A stretch of 50,641 nt of DNA, taken from NCBI GenBank assembly GCA_937871985.1, contig CALMPB010000123.1:1-50641 (forward strand). Reading direction: 5' to 3'. Below the pieces are notes generated by a model that made no database searches, was not told where the DNA came from, and saw only the letters and a list, made by a program, of their open reading frames with translations. Positions 1 through 8,536 of this stretch are shown piece by piece (the first letter of the stretch is position 1; each line of letters begins with the position of its first letter). Source of the DNA: an uncultured Burkholderiaceae bacterium. GTDB taxonomy: Bacteria > Pseudomonadota > Gammaproteobacteria > Burkholderiales > Burkholderiaceae. The translations under genes and the position numbers were made by a program.

Positions 1-89
1 GAGGTGTTGTCGCCCACGCCTTCCGGCCGCCCCGGACGATCGCGCTTGACCCATGTTTTGCGGACGGGAGAGGTTTGCGTGCTGCCCAT
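1..89 (-). CDS. 5' fragment of an unidentified gene, possibly a TetR-type regulator
   Basis: An ATG at 89 on the minus strand opens a frame that runs off the left edge after 29 codons. A GAG-rich SD-like sequence lies about 6 bases upstream. The visible residues start MGSTQTSPVRKTW and continue with a basic, G-R-P-containing stretch (D-R-P-G-R-P-E-G). Such a stretch often precedes the first helix of TetR-family repressors. It lies 113 bases downstream of the pyridine monooxygenase gene on the same strand, so it could be a pathway regulator. With so few residues the family is a guess; only the open frame is seen. Confidence 0.35.
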   Translation of the reverse strand, partial: MGSTQTSPVRKTWVKRDRPGRPEGVGDNT

Positions 90-202
90 AAAAATCTCGA
101 TTCAATAATTGAGAGCCGTAAAGAAGCGACTTCCTCACGATCCAACTGCCGACCGCCCAAATAGTAACAAATCCGTCGAACAACTATTGATCGAGATGAA
201 GA

Positions 203-1402
203 CTAAGCTGCTGCGATGAAGTCCGTGGCGTTATACGCATAGACCCAATTAGCCTTGATGCCGCCGGCATGAGGGTCTTTTTTTTGCTGCTCGCGATACT
301 CAGCGTCGCGCCTGGCCTGTTCCTCCTTCGAGGACAGATGATAGGTCTTGCCCCGCTCACGCGCCTCAAGCTGAACGCGACTGGTACGAGGCAGTCGCTC
401 AACCTCGTACCTGGCCAAGGCTTCGTCGAGACGACCCGGCAAAGCATCCAGGGCCTGTGCCAGCACATAGCCGTCTTCTATGGCCATGGCCGCGCCTTGC
501 GAAAGAAACGGCAGCATGGGGTGGGCCGCGTCGCCCAGTAACGTCACCCGCCCCTTGGACCACTTGACCATAGGGTCGCGGTCGAACAAGCCCCAGCGAT
601 ACACTTCGGTCACGCGCTCGAACAACTTGGCAATATTCGGATGCCAGCCTTCGAAATCCGCCAAAAGCTCTTCGCGCGTGCTGCGCGCATTCCACGACTC
701 TTCCACCCAATTGGCCGTTTCACTCACGGCGACGATATTCACGGCCTTGCCGCCATTGACGTAATAAGTCACCACGTGGCTCTTCGGGCCCAGCCAAAAA
801 GACGCCTCGGGCGCCACGAAATCCGGCATTTCGTCGAACGGAACCACGGCGCGATAGCACATGTTCCCGGTAAAATGCGGCTCTTCCGCGCCGAATAAGG
901 CATGCCGGACCTCGGAGCGCACACCGTCCGCGCCCACAATCAGATCCGCTTCGAATGTCGACCCGTCGGCAAAATGCGCCACCGCCTTTCCCGCATCCTG
1001 CGTCACGCCTGTGCACTCCGCCGAAAACGTCACATTCGCATCAGTGATCAGCTCCGCCAGCAAATGATGCAAATCCGCGCGGTGCACGTGATAAAACTCG
1101 GCCCCATACAAACGAAGGCAATCCTGCTTGAGGGGGATGCGGAACGTCTCTTCGCCGCTATCCCAGTTCCGCCCCACCAGGGCTTCGGGTAAAAAACCCA
1201 CCTTGGCCAAGGCATCGCCCGCCCCCAGGGCCTTGATGACCTTGACGGCGTTGGGAGTCATCTGGATGCCCGCGCCCACCTCGCCAAACTGCGCGGCCCG
1301 CTCGAACAAATGTGTCTGGATGCCCCGCTGCGACAGTGCCGCCGCCAACGTGACGCCGCCGATACCACCGCCAATAATGCCTACTTTCATCTTCGTGCTC
1401 AT
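203..1402 (-). CDS. FAD-dependent pyridine-carboxylate monooxygenase (NicC- or HpaM-like)
   Basis: A 399-residue class A flavoprotein hydroxylase. An N-terminal Rossmann motif (G11-x-G13-x-x-G16), a mid-protein GADGVRS (DG motif) and a late GDAAHPMLPFLSQG (GD motif) define the family, which uses NAD(P)H, O2 and FAD. Downstream genes convert 2,5-dihydroxypyridine, so this enzyme should make that compound. It could do so from 6-hydroxynicotinate (NicC) or by decarboxylating hydroxylation of 5-hydroxypicolinate (HpaM, described in Alcaligenes). The GD-motif region reads like salicylate or 3-hydroxybenzoate hydroxylases rather than the P-H-M-A-Q segment I recall for Pseudomonas NicC, and no nicotinate dehydrogenase is near; I lean to the HpaM type. 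The ATG has an AAGGA SD. A 99-bp AT-rich gap separates it from nicF, so it may have its own promoter. Confidence 0.8.
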   Translation of the reverse strand: MSTKMKVGIIGGGIGGVTLAAALSQRGIQTHLFERAAQFGEVGAGIQMTPNAVKVIKALGAGDALAKVGFLPEALVGRNWDSGEETFRIPLKQDCLRLYGAEFYHVHRADLHHLLAELITDANVTFSAECTGVTQDAGKAVAHFADGSTFEADLIVGADGVRSEVRHALFGAEEPHFTGNMCYRAVVPFDEMPDFVAPEASFWLGPKSHVVTYYVNGGKAVNIVAVSETANWVEESWNARSTREELLADFEGWHPNIAKLFERVTEVYRWGLFDRDPMVKWSKGRVTLLGDAAHPMLPFLSQGAAMAIEDGYVLAQALDALPGRLDEALARYEVERLPRTSRVQLEARERGKTYHLSSKEEQARRDAEYREQQKKDPHAGGIKANWVYAYNATDFIAAA

Positions 1403-1501
1403 GCTTTATCCTTTTCCATTCCGACTTGAACACTCCGGCCATCATTTTTTGCTGCCGGAGAATAAATATTAATTAAATAAACAAATAATAAATTCCAAAA
1501 A
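1403..1501 (-). promoter_or_regulatory. AT-rich leader of the monooxygenase gene with shared 12-mer
   Basis: This 99-bp gap between nicF and the monooxygenase gene is far richer in A+T than the flanking genes. It contains ATTAATTAAATA at 1468-1479, 66 bases upstream of the ATG. The same 12-mer in the same orientation occurs upstream of livK (8656-8667). A shared operator for a pathway regulator is inferred. AT-rich chance similarity remains possible. Confidence 0.35.
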
Positions 1502-2134
1502 TCAAGCGCCTGGCGTTGCAAGAAGCTGGACACGCAAGCTGGGATAAGGGACGACCTCACCGTATTTTTGCTGGATGTCGAACAAGTTCGCCCTATGCGG
1601 CTCCAGCGCCCTGTCCCCCACGCAATCTTCCAGAACAAAGGGACGGAACCCATACGACATGGCATCGACAACACTGGCCCGCACACAGCCGCTGGTGGTC
1701 GCGCCGGCGATCAAAAGCGTCCGCACGGCATGCTGCGTCAGCCATGCTGAAAGATTGGTGCCGAAGAACGCGGAAGGCACCGTCTTGCAAACCACCAGTT
1801 CCCCTTTTGCCGGCGTCAGTTCGGGAACGATGGCGCTTGCGGGGCTGTCTCGTCCAAGATCCGTCAGGGGCGGGACCTTGAGGCCGAATATATTCAGATC
1901 CGCCTTGTCGTCGGCGTACACGATCCGGCTGTGGGCGACGGGCCAGCCCTGCTGGCGCGCATCCGCCAGCACCTGCCGCGTATTGGCGATCGCGTCGGCG
2001 ATATTCCCGCCGCCGAACGCTTTGGGGTCGGCAAAGCCGTTGACGAAATCGACGATCAGCAGGCCGATGTTGCCGGCCACCTCCAGGCGGTTCCCGAAGC
2101 CCTGGCGCGCATAGACATCCTGGCCGGCCATCAT
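1502..2134 (-). CDS. nicF: Maleamate amidohydrolase (NicF, isochorismatase fold)
   Basis: Hydrolyses maleamate to maleate and ammonia in the cytoplasm, the last ring-derived step of the 2,5-dihydroxypyridine pathway. The 210-residue protein has the cysteine-hydrolase triad of the isochorismatase family: D29 in LLIVDFVNGF, K117 in VVCKTVPSAFFGT and C150 in TTSGCVRASVVD. I place the start at the ATG at 2134, because it overlaps the nicX stop as ATGA and has an AGGA about 8 bases upstream. An in-frame TTG at 2149 would add five residues. The overlap suggests translational coupling to nicX. No maleate isomerase follows in this window, so maleate must be processed by a gene elsewhere. Confidence 0.9.
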   Translation of the reverse strand: MMAGQDVYARQGFGNRLEVAGNIGLLIVDFVNGFADPKAFGGGNIADAIANTRQVLADARQQGWPVAHSRIVYADDKADLNIFGLKVPPLTDLGRDSPASAIVPELTPAKGELVVCKTVPSAFFGTNLSAWLTQHAVRTLLIAGATTSGCVRASVVDAMSYGFRPFVLEDCVGDRALEPHRANLFDIQQKYGEVVPYPSLRVQLLATPGA

Positions 2135-3171
2135 GCGTCGTCCTGGCAAACCACGCCCTTGCGAACGACCACTCTATCGTCCACCGATACCGTGCACTGC
2201 CTCAATGGAACGTCGATATGGCATGGCGTGGCGCGGCTGCCGCCCACCTCATTGTTGGGCCCCATGGAAAACAGGAAGTTGCCTTCGTAGGCGCGGGCAT
2301 CCATGCCCAGGGTCTGCTCTTTGTCGTACAGGCCCAGCGTCGACCAGTAGGCGCGAGGCTGCAACCCCCAGCCCACGTGCGACATGGCGTAGGCGTCAGG
2401 GTCGTCGAACGACTCCATGTACTCGTTCAGCAAGTCGGCATCCAGCCCGCCTTCGATCTTGGTGACGAAACCGTTCTGGACCGTCATTTCAATCGGCTGC
2501 GCCACGTACGACTTCATGGGCAAAAGAATATCGCCCCGATCGAGCACGATCTTTCCATGCGCGCCGCCTTCGTTGGGCCAGGTCAGGATGAAGCCGCTGG
2601 GCCAATGGTCCCATCGGCCCGGCTCGTCGACAAAGCCATATTCCTTGACGACGGGGTATTGTCCCAGCGGCAGCACCAGGTCGGTGCCCGCATCCGATAC
2701 GGCCCGCATGGTCCTGGCGCCTTCGAGTATCCCGGCGGCCTTCACGACCCGCGCGCGATCTTCCTCGGTGGGCACCAGGCGGGCCAGTATTTCAGGAGGC
2801 TCGACCGCCAACAGTATCTTGGTGCCGGACTTGAGGATCTCATGCTGCTCGGGTGAAAACAGCAGGGTCATCAGATCCAGCACCAGATCGCTGGCCTTGA
2901 GCGCCGCGATGGCGGCCGGGTTGTCCGTCAAAGGAGTCGTGCCCAGATAGGCCAGCGAGTCGCGGCTCAGGGACAGCTCGGCATTCACAGGAGGAAGGTC
3001 GATTTGCGCCATATGCGCCCCCATTCCGGCCAGTGCGATTTTCGCGGTGGCCAGAGTCTGTGGGTGCGTATTGGTGCTGGTCAGGATGCTGACCATCTGT
3101 CCCTTCCCCACCTTCGACAACTTGAGCACCTGGTTCCAGGCCTGGATCAATTGATAATCGGAAACCGCCAT
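2131..3171 (-). CDS. nicX: 2,5-dihydroxypyridine 5,6-dioxygenase (NicX)
   Basis: Opens the ring of 2,5-dihydroxypyridine with O2 to give N-formylmaleamate, using mononuclear Fe(II). The 346-residue protein matches the usual family length (about 350). The residues recalled as iron ligands in the Pseudomonas putida enzyme fall at identical numbers here: H265 in AMSHVGWG, and H318 and D320 in TPCHIDVPL. The substrate-side segment WPSGFILTWPNEGGAHGK (190-207) is also family-like. The gene sits 16 bases after nicD and overlaps nicF by an ATGA junction, so the three are one translational unit. The picD and hpaX enzymes are the same family, so the symbol does not fix the upper pathway. Confidence 0.93.
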   Translation of the reverse strand: MAVSDYQLIQAWNQVLKLSKVGKGQMVSILTSTNTHPQTLATAKIALAGMGAHMAQIDLPPVNAELSLSRDSLAYLGTTPLTDNPAAIAALKASDLVLDLMTLLFSPEQHEILKSGTKILLAVEPPEILARLVPTEEDRARVVKAAGILEGARTMRAVSDAGTDLVLPLGQYPVVKEYGFVDEPGRWDHWPSGFILTWPNEGGAHGKIVLDRGDILLPMKSYVAQPIEMTVQNGFVTKIEGGLDADLLNEYMESFDDPDAYAMSHVGWGLQPRAYWSTLGLYDKEQTLGMDARAYEGNFLFSMGPNNEVGGSRATPCHIDVPLRQCTVSVDDRVVVRKGVVCQDDA

Positions 3172-3187
3172 GATTGCCTCTCTGGAT

Positions 3188-4027
3188 TTAGATGGTTACG
3201 CCCAGGAACTGCGAGCAGGCCCGATAGAAGCCTTCTTCATTGTCCCAGGGAATCATATGGCCGGCCTCTTCGACGCGAGTCATGGCCAGACCGGGGTTCA
3301 GTGCGCGCATTTGCTCGAGATCTTCATCGAGGATGACGTCGCCTCGCGCCGCCGCCATCACCAGCGTCGGCACGGATTGGATTCGCGGCAGATCCGGGAA
3401 CATGTCGTCGGTGTGGAACCATTCGTAGCTTTCCAGCACCGCCCTGAGATCGCAGGTATGCAGCCATTCCGCCCGCAAGCGCAACTGCTCCGGCGTCCAG
3501 CTTGGGCAGAACGGGCGCATCTGCTCCGCATCGCCGCCCTTTTGCATCAGCGCTATCGAATCCCGGTACCAGGCGATGTTGGAGGGATAGGCGCGGCGCC
3601 CGGGGCCCGACACCGGCGGATCGACCAGCAGCAGCCTGGCCAGCGGCATGCCCCCGCGGGCCGCGGCCCGCAGCGCGATCCGCGCGCCCATCGAATGGCC
3701 CAGCAGCACGACGTCGCGCAAGCCCAGCGCGTCGATGAAGGCCCGCACGTCCTGCGCGCAGGCGTCCACGCCGTAGTCCAGCGTATCCGAAGCCTCGGAC
3801 AGGCCGCGCCCGCGGACATCCAGGACATAGGTGTCGAAATGCCTGCCCAGCCTTTCCCCCACGAATCCCCAGGTCGGCGCGGGGCTGGTAATGCCGGGCA
3901 CCAGCACCAGGGCGGGGCCGGAGCCTCCGTACCGCAGATAATGCTGGCGAATATTATTGGCGTGGACGTTCGCCCCGTAGCAAAACGTCGAGGGCGCAGC
4001 AAGCGTATTCATGCAAACTCCTTTCAT
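3188..4027 (-). CDS. nicD: N-formylmaleamate deformylase (NicD, alpha/beta hydrolase)
   Basis: Hydrolyses N-formylmaleamate to maleamate and formate. It is an alpha/beta-hydrolase-fold protein with nucleophile S112 in LLGHSMGAR, acid D136 in LLLVDPPVSG and H257 in EEAGHMIPWD. These align with the P. putida NicD triad (S101, D125, H245) with an 11-12 residue offset. There are two credible starts. The ATG at 4027 has GGGAGG 7 bases upstream, inside the end of livF. A second ATG at 4012 has AAAGGAG 5 bases upstream and gives a length closer to other NicD proteins. The gene follows the ABC ATPase livF with only 3 bases between stop and first start, which ties the importer and the catabolic genes into one operon. 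Confidence 0.92.
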   Translation of the reverse strand: MKGVCMNTLAAPSTFCYGANVHANNIRQHYLRYGGSGPALVLVPGITSPAPTWGFVGERLGRHFDTYVLDVRGRGLSEASDTLDYGVDACAQDVRAFIDALGLRDVVLLGHSMGARIALRAAARGGMPLARLLLVDPPVSGPGRRAYPSNIAWYRDSIALMQKGGDAEQMRPFCPSWTPEQLRLRAEWLHTCDLRAVLESYEWFHTDDMFPDLPRIQSVPTLVMAAARGDVILDEDLEQMRALNPGLAMTRVEEAGHMIPWDNEEGFYRACSQFLGVTI

Positions 4028-4030
4028 CGA

Positions 4031-4762
4031 TCAACCTCCCAGATAGGCGCTCAGCAGATCCGGGTCATTCAACAAGCTATGACTGCTTTTCTCGGCAATG
4101 ATCTTTCCTGTTTCGAGCACGTAGGCGCGCGATGCGACGCTCAGCGCGTTGTGCACGTTCTGCTCGACCAGCAAAATGGACACCCCGTGCGCGTTGATTT
4201 CCCGCACGACGTCGAACACCTCCAGCGCCATCTTCGGGCTCAGGCCAAGGCTGGGCTCGTCCAGGATCAACAGCGAAGGCTCGGACATCAGCGCCCTGGC
4301 GATCGCCAGCATTTGCTGCTCGCCCCCGCTCAAGGTGCCGGCCAACTGCCCCGCGCGCTCCCGCAGCCGGGGAAACCGATGAAACGCAATATCCTTGCGC
4401 CGCTGCAGTTCTGGCTTGGACTTGAGCAAATAGCCGCCCAGCTCGACGTTTTCGGCCACGGTCATTTCGGGCCAGATGTGCCGTTCTTCCGGACAATGGG
4501 AAATACCCAGGCGCAGGATGCTTTCCGGCTCGCGCCCGGCTATGGCATCGCCCTTCCAGCTCACGGATCCGGCAGTGGGCCTGATCAGCCCGGAAATCGT
4601 GCGCAGCGTCGTCGACTTGCCCGCGCCGTTGGCCCCCAGCAAAGCCACCACCTCGCCCGACATCACCCGCAGGCTGATTCCATGCAGGGCCGTCAAATTG
4701 CCGTACCCCGCCACCACGTTGTCCAGCTCCAGCAGCGACTGCGATTCCGTTCCAATGCTCAT
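4031..4762 (-). CDS. livF: LivF-type ABC transporter ATPase
   Basis: Second ATP-binding subunit of a branched-chain-amino-acid-type (HAAT) importer. The 243-residue protein has Walker A GANGAGKST (43-51), signature LSGGEQQM, Walker B LLILDEPS and a switch histidine in LLVEQNVHNA-type context (Q in place of the usual H, as is common in LivF). It begins with an ATGA overlap with livG and ends 3 bases before nicD. The neighbouring dihydroxypyridine genes suggest a pyridine carboxylate or related acid as substrate rather than leucine. This is inference from operon context; the ATPase itself carries no substrate information. Confidence 0.92.
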   Translation of the reverse strand: MSIGTESQSLLELDNVVAGYGNLTALHGISLRVMSGEVVALLGANGAGKSTTLRTISGLIRPTAGSVSWKGDAIAGREPESILRLGISHCPEERHIWPEMTVAENVELGGYLLKSKPELQRRKDIAFHRFPRLRERAGQLAGTLSGGEQQMLAIARALMSEPSLLILDEPSLGLSPKMALEVFDVVREINAHGVSILLVEQNVHNALSVASRAYVLETGKIIAEKSSHSLLNDPDLLSAYLGG

Positions 4763-5517
4763 GCCGCCTTCCCCATGTATGCCTCAAGCACTTCTTCGTT
4801 GCGCTGGATTTCGCTGGGTGTGCCCTGCGCCAGCTTCTTGCCGAAATTCATCACCACGATGCTGTCGGACACCTTCATGATCAAGTTCATATTGTGTTCG
4901 ACCAGTAAAATGGATTCGACCCATTTCCCGGGCAGTCCCGACAACAGTTCCGCCAGGCCGTCGGCTTCGCGCGTATTCAGGCCCGCCGCCGGCTCGTCCA
5001 ACATCAACAGGCGGGGCCTGGCCGCCAGCGCCACACCCACTTCCAGCAGGCGCAGCTCGCCGCAGGACAAGGAACTGGCCTGGACGTCCGCCCTTTTTGC
5101 CAATCCCATGAGGCCGAGAATGGCCAGGGACGACTCGCGGATTTCCGCCCGGGCCGCCGCGACGCTCGCATCCGGCCAAAAAACGCGCCAGAACGAGGTG
5201 CGGTCGCGCAGGTAATGCGCATGCATCAGGTTTTCGTAGGCGGTCAGGTTGCGCAGCACATTGGTTTTCTGGAAGGTGCGTATCACACCCATCTGCGCCA
5301 TACGGCAGGGACTCGTCGCCGTCACGTCCGCACCGTTCCACAAAACCTGGCCTTGCGTGGGCCGGTAGAAGCCGGTGATCAAATTGAAGCAGGTCGTCTT
5401 GCCCGCGCCATTCGGGCCGATCAGACTGACGATATTCCCTTTGGGCACGTCGAACCCGATATTCTGGACGGCATGGATGCCGCCGAACGATTTGCTCAGG
5501 CCTTTGATTTCAAGCAT
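4759..5517 (-). CDS. livG: LivG-type ABC transporter ATPase
   Basis: First ATP-binding subunit of the HAAT importer. Walker A is GPNGAGKTT (34-42) and Walker B LLMLDEPAAGLN. The signature reads LSCGE rather than the common LSYGQ of LivG, a mild oddity. I start it at the ATG at 5517 (252 residues, MLEIKGLSKSFGG), because a full AAGGAGG lies 6 bases upstream and this is the family N-terminus. The longer frame to 5559 would add a serine/arginine-rich leader inside livM. It overlaps the livM stop by 8 bases and the livF start by ATGA. Confidence 0.92.
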   Translation of the reverse strand: MLEIKGLSKSFGGIHAVQNIGFDVPKGNIVSLIGPNGAGKTTCFNLITGFYRPTQGQVLWNGADVTATSPCRMAQMGVIRTFQKTNVLRNLTAYENLMHAHYLRDRTSFWRVFWPDASVAAARAEIRESSLAILGLMGLAKRADVQASSLSCGELRLLEVGVALAARPRLLMLDEPAAGLNTREADGLAELLSGLPGKWVESILLVEHNMNLIMKVSDSIVVMNFGKKLAQGTPSEIQRNEEVLEAYMGKAA

Positions 5518-6469
5518 GGCCGGCCTCCTTGAAGAACGACTGGAAACGTTGCCGTGCATAGCCCATCACCCCGTCGGGAGCGAACAGCACCACGGCCATG
5601 ACGATCAGGCCGAACAGGGACAGACGCAATTCGTTGAATTCACGCAGGTACGCTTCCAACAGCGTCACGATGACGGCGCCCAGTACAGGCCCTATCAACG
5701 AACCCTTTCCGCCCAGCAGGACAATGATGATCATGGTTGCCGTGAACGGGAAGCTGAACACCTCGGGGCCCACGAAGGAGATATAGGTGGCGTAATACGC
5801 TCCCGACAAACCCGCCAGGAAAGCGGCCACCACGAACACGAACAATGAATAGCGGAAAGGGTCTATGCCCACTGACTGAGCGACATAGCGGTTTTCACGC
5901 AGGGTCACGGCCGCCCTGCCCGCGCTGGAATACACCAGCCGATGCCCGACGAAGAACGTGATGGCAAGCAGCGCCACGCCCAGCATGACGAAGCCCCGCT
6001 TGCCCGCCAGCCAGGGCAGCATGTAGAAAACGGCGGGATGCGGAATGCCGGCAATTCCCATGGGGCCGTTCGTCAGGGCAACCCAGTTGCCGGCAAGCAG
6101 GCGCAGCACCTCGGCGAATGCCAGGGTAATGATGACGAAGAAGGGGCCGTTCAGGCGCAGGGTGATCCGCCCGATAAGCCAGCCGAACGCCGCCGCCACC
6201 AGGGCGGCCAACGGGATGGTGACCGCCAGCGGCAGGCCCGCGGCCGGCGTGCTGAGCAGCGCGACCGTATAGGCGCCCAGCCCGAAGAACGCCACGTGCC
6301 CCAATGGGAATTCACCCACATAACCCACGATGAGGTTGAGACTGCTGGCCAGTATGGCGTACATCAGCACCATGACGAGGATGTGCAGCAGGTAGTCGTT
6401 CTGCAGAAAGACCCCCAGCAGTACCGACACAGCCAGAAACCCGGCCAGGACATTACGTTCGAATTTCAT
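5510..6469 (-). CDS. livM: LivM-type ABC transporter permease
   Basis: Inner-membrane permease of the HAAT importer, 319 residues with about nine hydrophobic segments. The family stretch ASSLNLIVGYVGEFPLGHVA (41-60) is followed by the cytoplasmic EAA-like loop near SVGIDPFRYSLFVFVVAAF. It pairs with LivH to form the translocation pore. The ATG at 6469 abuts the livH stop directly (TAAATG), and its end overlaps livG. There is nothing to indicate truncation. Confidence 0.92.
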   Translation of the reverse strand: MKFERNVLAGFLAVSVLLGVFLQNDYLLHILVMVLMYAILASSLNLIVGYVGEFPLGHVAFFGLGAYTVALLSTPAAGLPLAVTIPLAALVAAAFGWLIGRITLRLNGPFFVIITLAFAEVLRLLAGNWVALTNGPMGIAGIPHPAVFYMLPWLAGKRGFVMLGVALLAITFFVGHRLVYSSAGRAAVTLRENRYVAQSVGIDPFRYSLFVFVVAAFLAGLSGAYYATYISFVGPEVFSFPFTATMIIIVLLGGKGSLIGPVLGAVIVTLLEAYLREFNELRLSLFGLIVMAVVLFAPDGVMGYARQRFQSFFKEAGHA

Positions 6470-7345
6470 TTAGGCACGCTCCGCACGAACCGAGAACAAA
6501 CCGTAGGGACGGAAAAAAAGTATCAAGATCACCAGGGCGAATCCCACCATGTCGACGGTGCCGGTCTGGACATATCCGCCCCACAGCGCCTCGGCCACCC
6601 CGAGGATCAGGCCCCCGAGAATGGCGCCGGCAAAATTGCCCATGCCTCCCAGGATCACGACGACGAAAGCCTTGAGGCTGATCAGCCCGCCAATGGACGC
6701 CTGCGCCACATAGATGGATCCAAGCAGCATTCCCGACGTGGCGGCCAATGCCGAGCCCAGCGCGAACGTCGATGCGTAAATGGACGCGGTATTGATGCCC
6801 ACCAGGCTGGCTGCCGTCGCGTCCTGGAAGGTCGCCCGCATGGCTTTGCCCAGCTTGGTCTTCTGGATCAGCAAACGGGCACCGACGATGGCGGCGATGG
6901 AAACCGCAATGGCAAACAAACGCACTTCAGTGATGATGATGGGGCCCAGGAACAGCGGTGTGCTGGGAACCGGCGCCAACACTTTCTGGGGCGCCGTTCC
7001 AACCAGCATCAAGGCCGTGTTCGTCAGGAAGATCGCCAGCCCTATGGTCAGCAAAATGCCGGGCTCGGGCCCTTTGTCGCGAATCCTCACGATCACGTAG
7101 CGATCCAGCAGCCAGCCAAACGCGGCCATGATCACAACCACCACGACCAGCCCGGAAAAGAAATCCATGGACAGTTTCTGGGTGACAATCCAGCCCAGAA
7201 GCCCTCCCATCATGTAGAACTCACCATGCGCGAAGTTCACCAATCTCATCAGGCCGAATATCAATGTCAGGCCAAGCGCCGACAAAGCGTAGAACGTCCC
7301 GTTGACCAGTCCATTCACGACAAACTGCAAAAACAAATCAAACAC
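6470..7345 (-). CDS. livH: LivH-type ABC transporter permease
   Basis: Second permease of the HAAT importer, 291 residues if started at the GTG at 7345. The sequence MFDLFLQFVVNGLVNGTFYA and the later LMRLVNFAHGEFYMMGGLLG are typical LivH. I prefer the GTG because the bases just before it read GGAGGGAGGAATT, an evident ribosome-binding site. The upstream ATG at 7360 would turn that SD into codons (M-E-G-G-I) and has no SD of its own. About eight membrane segments are visible. It lies downstream of the binding-protein gene livK and directly abuts livM. Confidence 0.9.
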   Translation of the reverse strand: MFDLFLQFVVNGLVNGTFYALSALGLTLIFGLMRLVNFAHGEFYMMGGLLGWIVTQKLSMDFFSGLVVVVVIMAAFGWLLDRYVIVRIRDKGPEPGILLTIGLAIFLTNTALMLVGTAPQKVLAPVPSTPLFLGPIIITEVRLFAIAVSIAAIVGARLLIQKTKLGKAMRATFQDATAASLVGINTASIYASTFALGSALAATSGMLLGSIYVAQASIGGLISLKAFVVVILGGMGNFAGAILGGLILGVAEALWGGYVQTGTVDMVGFALVILILFFRPYGLFSVRAERA

Positions 7346-7402
7346 AATTCCTCCCTCCATGAATGAACCCGTTGCGCATGGCGGCCCCGGTTCCCTGATC
7401 GC

Positions 7403-8536
7403 CTATTTGTCGTCGGTGACCGTGGCTTGCGCGACGATTTCCGGCTTCCCATCGTTCAGGCGCACCAGGACGGCGTCGAAACCATAAGCCTGGCGCTTGG
7501 CATCGAACTTGAAGGAGCCGTTGGGGCCGTGATAGTCGGTCTTGGCCATTGCCTGGCGGATCTTGTCCGGATCCGCCGAGCCGGCGCGCTCAATCGCATC
7601 CATGATGATGTTCAGCGCGTTGTAGCCGGCGGCCGAGTATTTGCCGGGCAGTTCCCCGTACGCGGTCTTGTACGCGGCGACGAATTCTTTATTCTCGGGG
7701 CGGTCGATGGTGTAGGCATAAGGCACCGCGGCATGTATGCCCTCGGCCGCGTCGCCCGCCAGCTTCGCGAAATCGGCCGTGGCCCAGCTACCCACGCCGA
7801 AAACCTTGCTTTGAAGATTGACCTCCTTCATCTGCTTGACGAGGATGGAGCCGTCCTGGGTTTCCGCCGCAACGAAGACGCCGTCGGGCTTGGCCGCGCG
7901 CACTCGCGTCAACATGGTGTAGAAATCCGTCGTGCCGTGGTCGAAATAAAGCTTCATGGCCGTCTGGCCGCCCATGGCCTCGATCTGCTTCGAAAATTCG
8001 CTCATGCCGCCGCGGCCCCAGTCATCGTTGACCCCAACGTATGCAATCTTCTTCAGATGCAATTGGTCGACCAGAATCTTCGCAAAGGCGCGGGCCAGCA
8101 AGCCGTCGGTTTCCGCGCTGCGGAAGAACCACTCGTTGCCGCGCTCGGTCAGATCGCTTTTGGACGATACACCCGACAGCAGCGGCACCTTGTACTTTGC
8201 CGCCACGCTCATCGCCGCGATCGTCGCCGAGCTGCAGAACGCCCCCGAAATCACCGGCACCTTGTCCTGCTGGATCAGTTTTTCCGCCGCGTTGACCGTC
8301 TTCGACGGCTGGCATTCTCCGTCCTCGATGACCAGTTCCACTTGCTTGCCCAGCACGCCGCCCTTGGCATTGCGTTCTTTCACGGCAATTTTGGAGCCGT
8401 TCACATCGGCCGCGCCGTTATACGCCACCGAGCCCGTCAAAGGCTGAATCACGCCGATCTTGATCGTGTCGGCGGCCTGGGCCGTCATCGCGGCAGCGCT
8501 TGCGACAATCGACAATGCCAATACTGTCATCCTCAT
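7403..8536 (-). CDS. livK: Periplasmic substrate-binding protein of the HAAT importer (LivK/UrtA-like)
   Basis: The 377-residue periplasmic-binding-protein fold starts with a clear signal peptide (MRMTVLALSIVASAAAMTAQA, cut near A-Q-A|A at about 21-22). Mature features include IGVIQPLTGSVAYNG and ISGAFCSSATIAAMSVAAKY (type 1 PBP, Peripla_BP_6). The ATG has AAGGAGAT 6 bases upstream. It is the first gene of the leftward operon and is separated from livH by a 40-57 bp leader. Because the operon continues into 2,5-dihydroxypyridine degradation, the ligand is inferred to be a hydroxypyridine carboxylate or nicotinate-like acid. A generic amino-acid receptor cannot be excluded. Confidence 0.9.
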   Translation of the reverse strand: MRMTVLALSIVASAAAMTAQAADTIKIGVIQPLTGSVAYNGAADVNGSKIAVKERNAKGGVLGKQVELVIEDGECQPSKTVNAAEKLIQQDKVPVISGAFCSSATIAAMSVAAKYKVPLLSGVSSKSDLTERGNEWFFRSAETDGLLARAFAKILVDQLHLKKIAYVGVNDDWGRGGMSEFSKQIEAMGGQTAMKLYFDHGTTDFYTMLTRVRAAKPDGVFVAAETQDGSILVKQMKEVNLQSKVFGVGSWATADFAKLAGDAAEGIHAAVPYAYTIDRPENKEFVAAYKTAYGELPGKYSAAGYNALNIIMDAIERAGSADPDKIRQAMAKTDYHGPNGSFKFDAKRQAYGFDAVLVRLNDGKPEIVAQATVTDDK

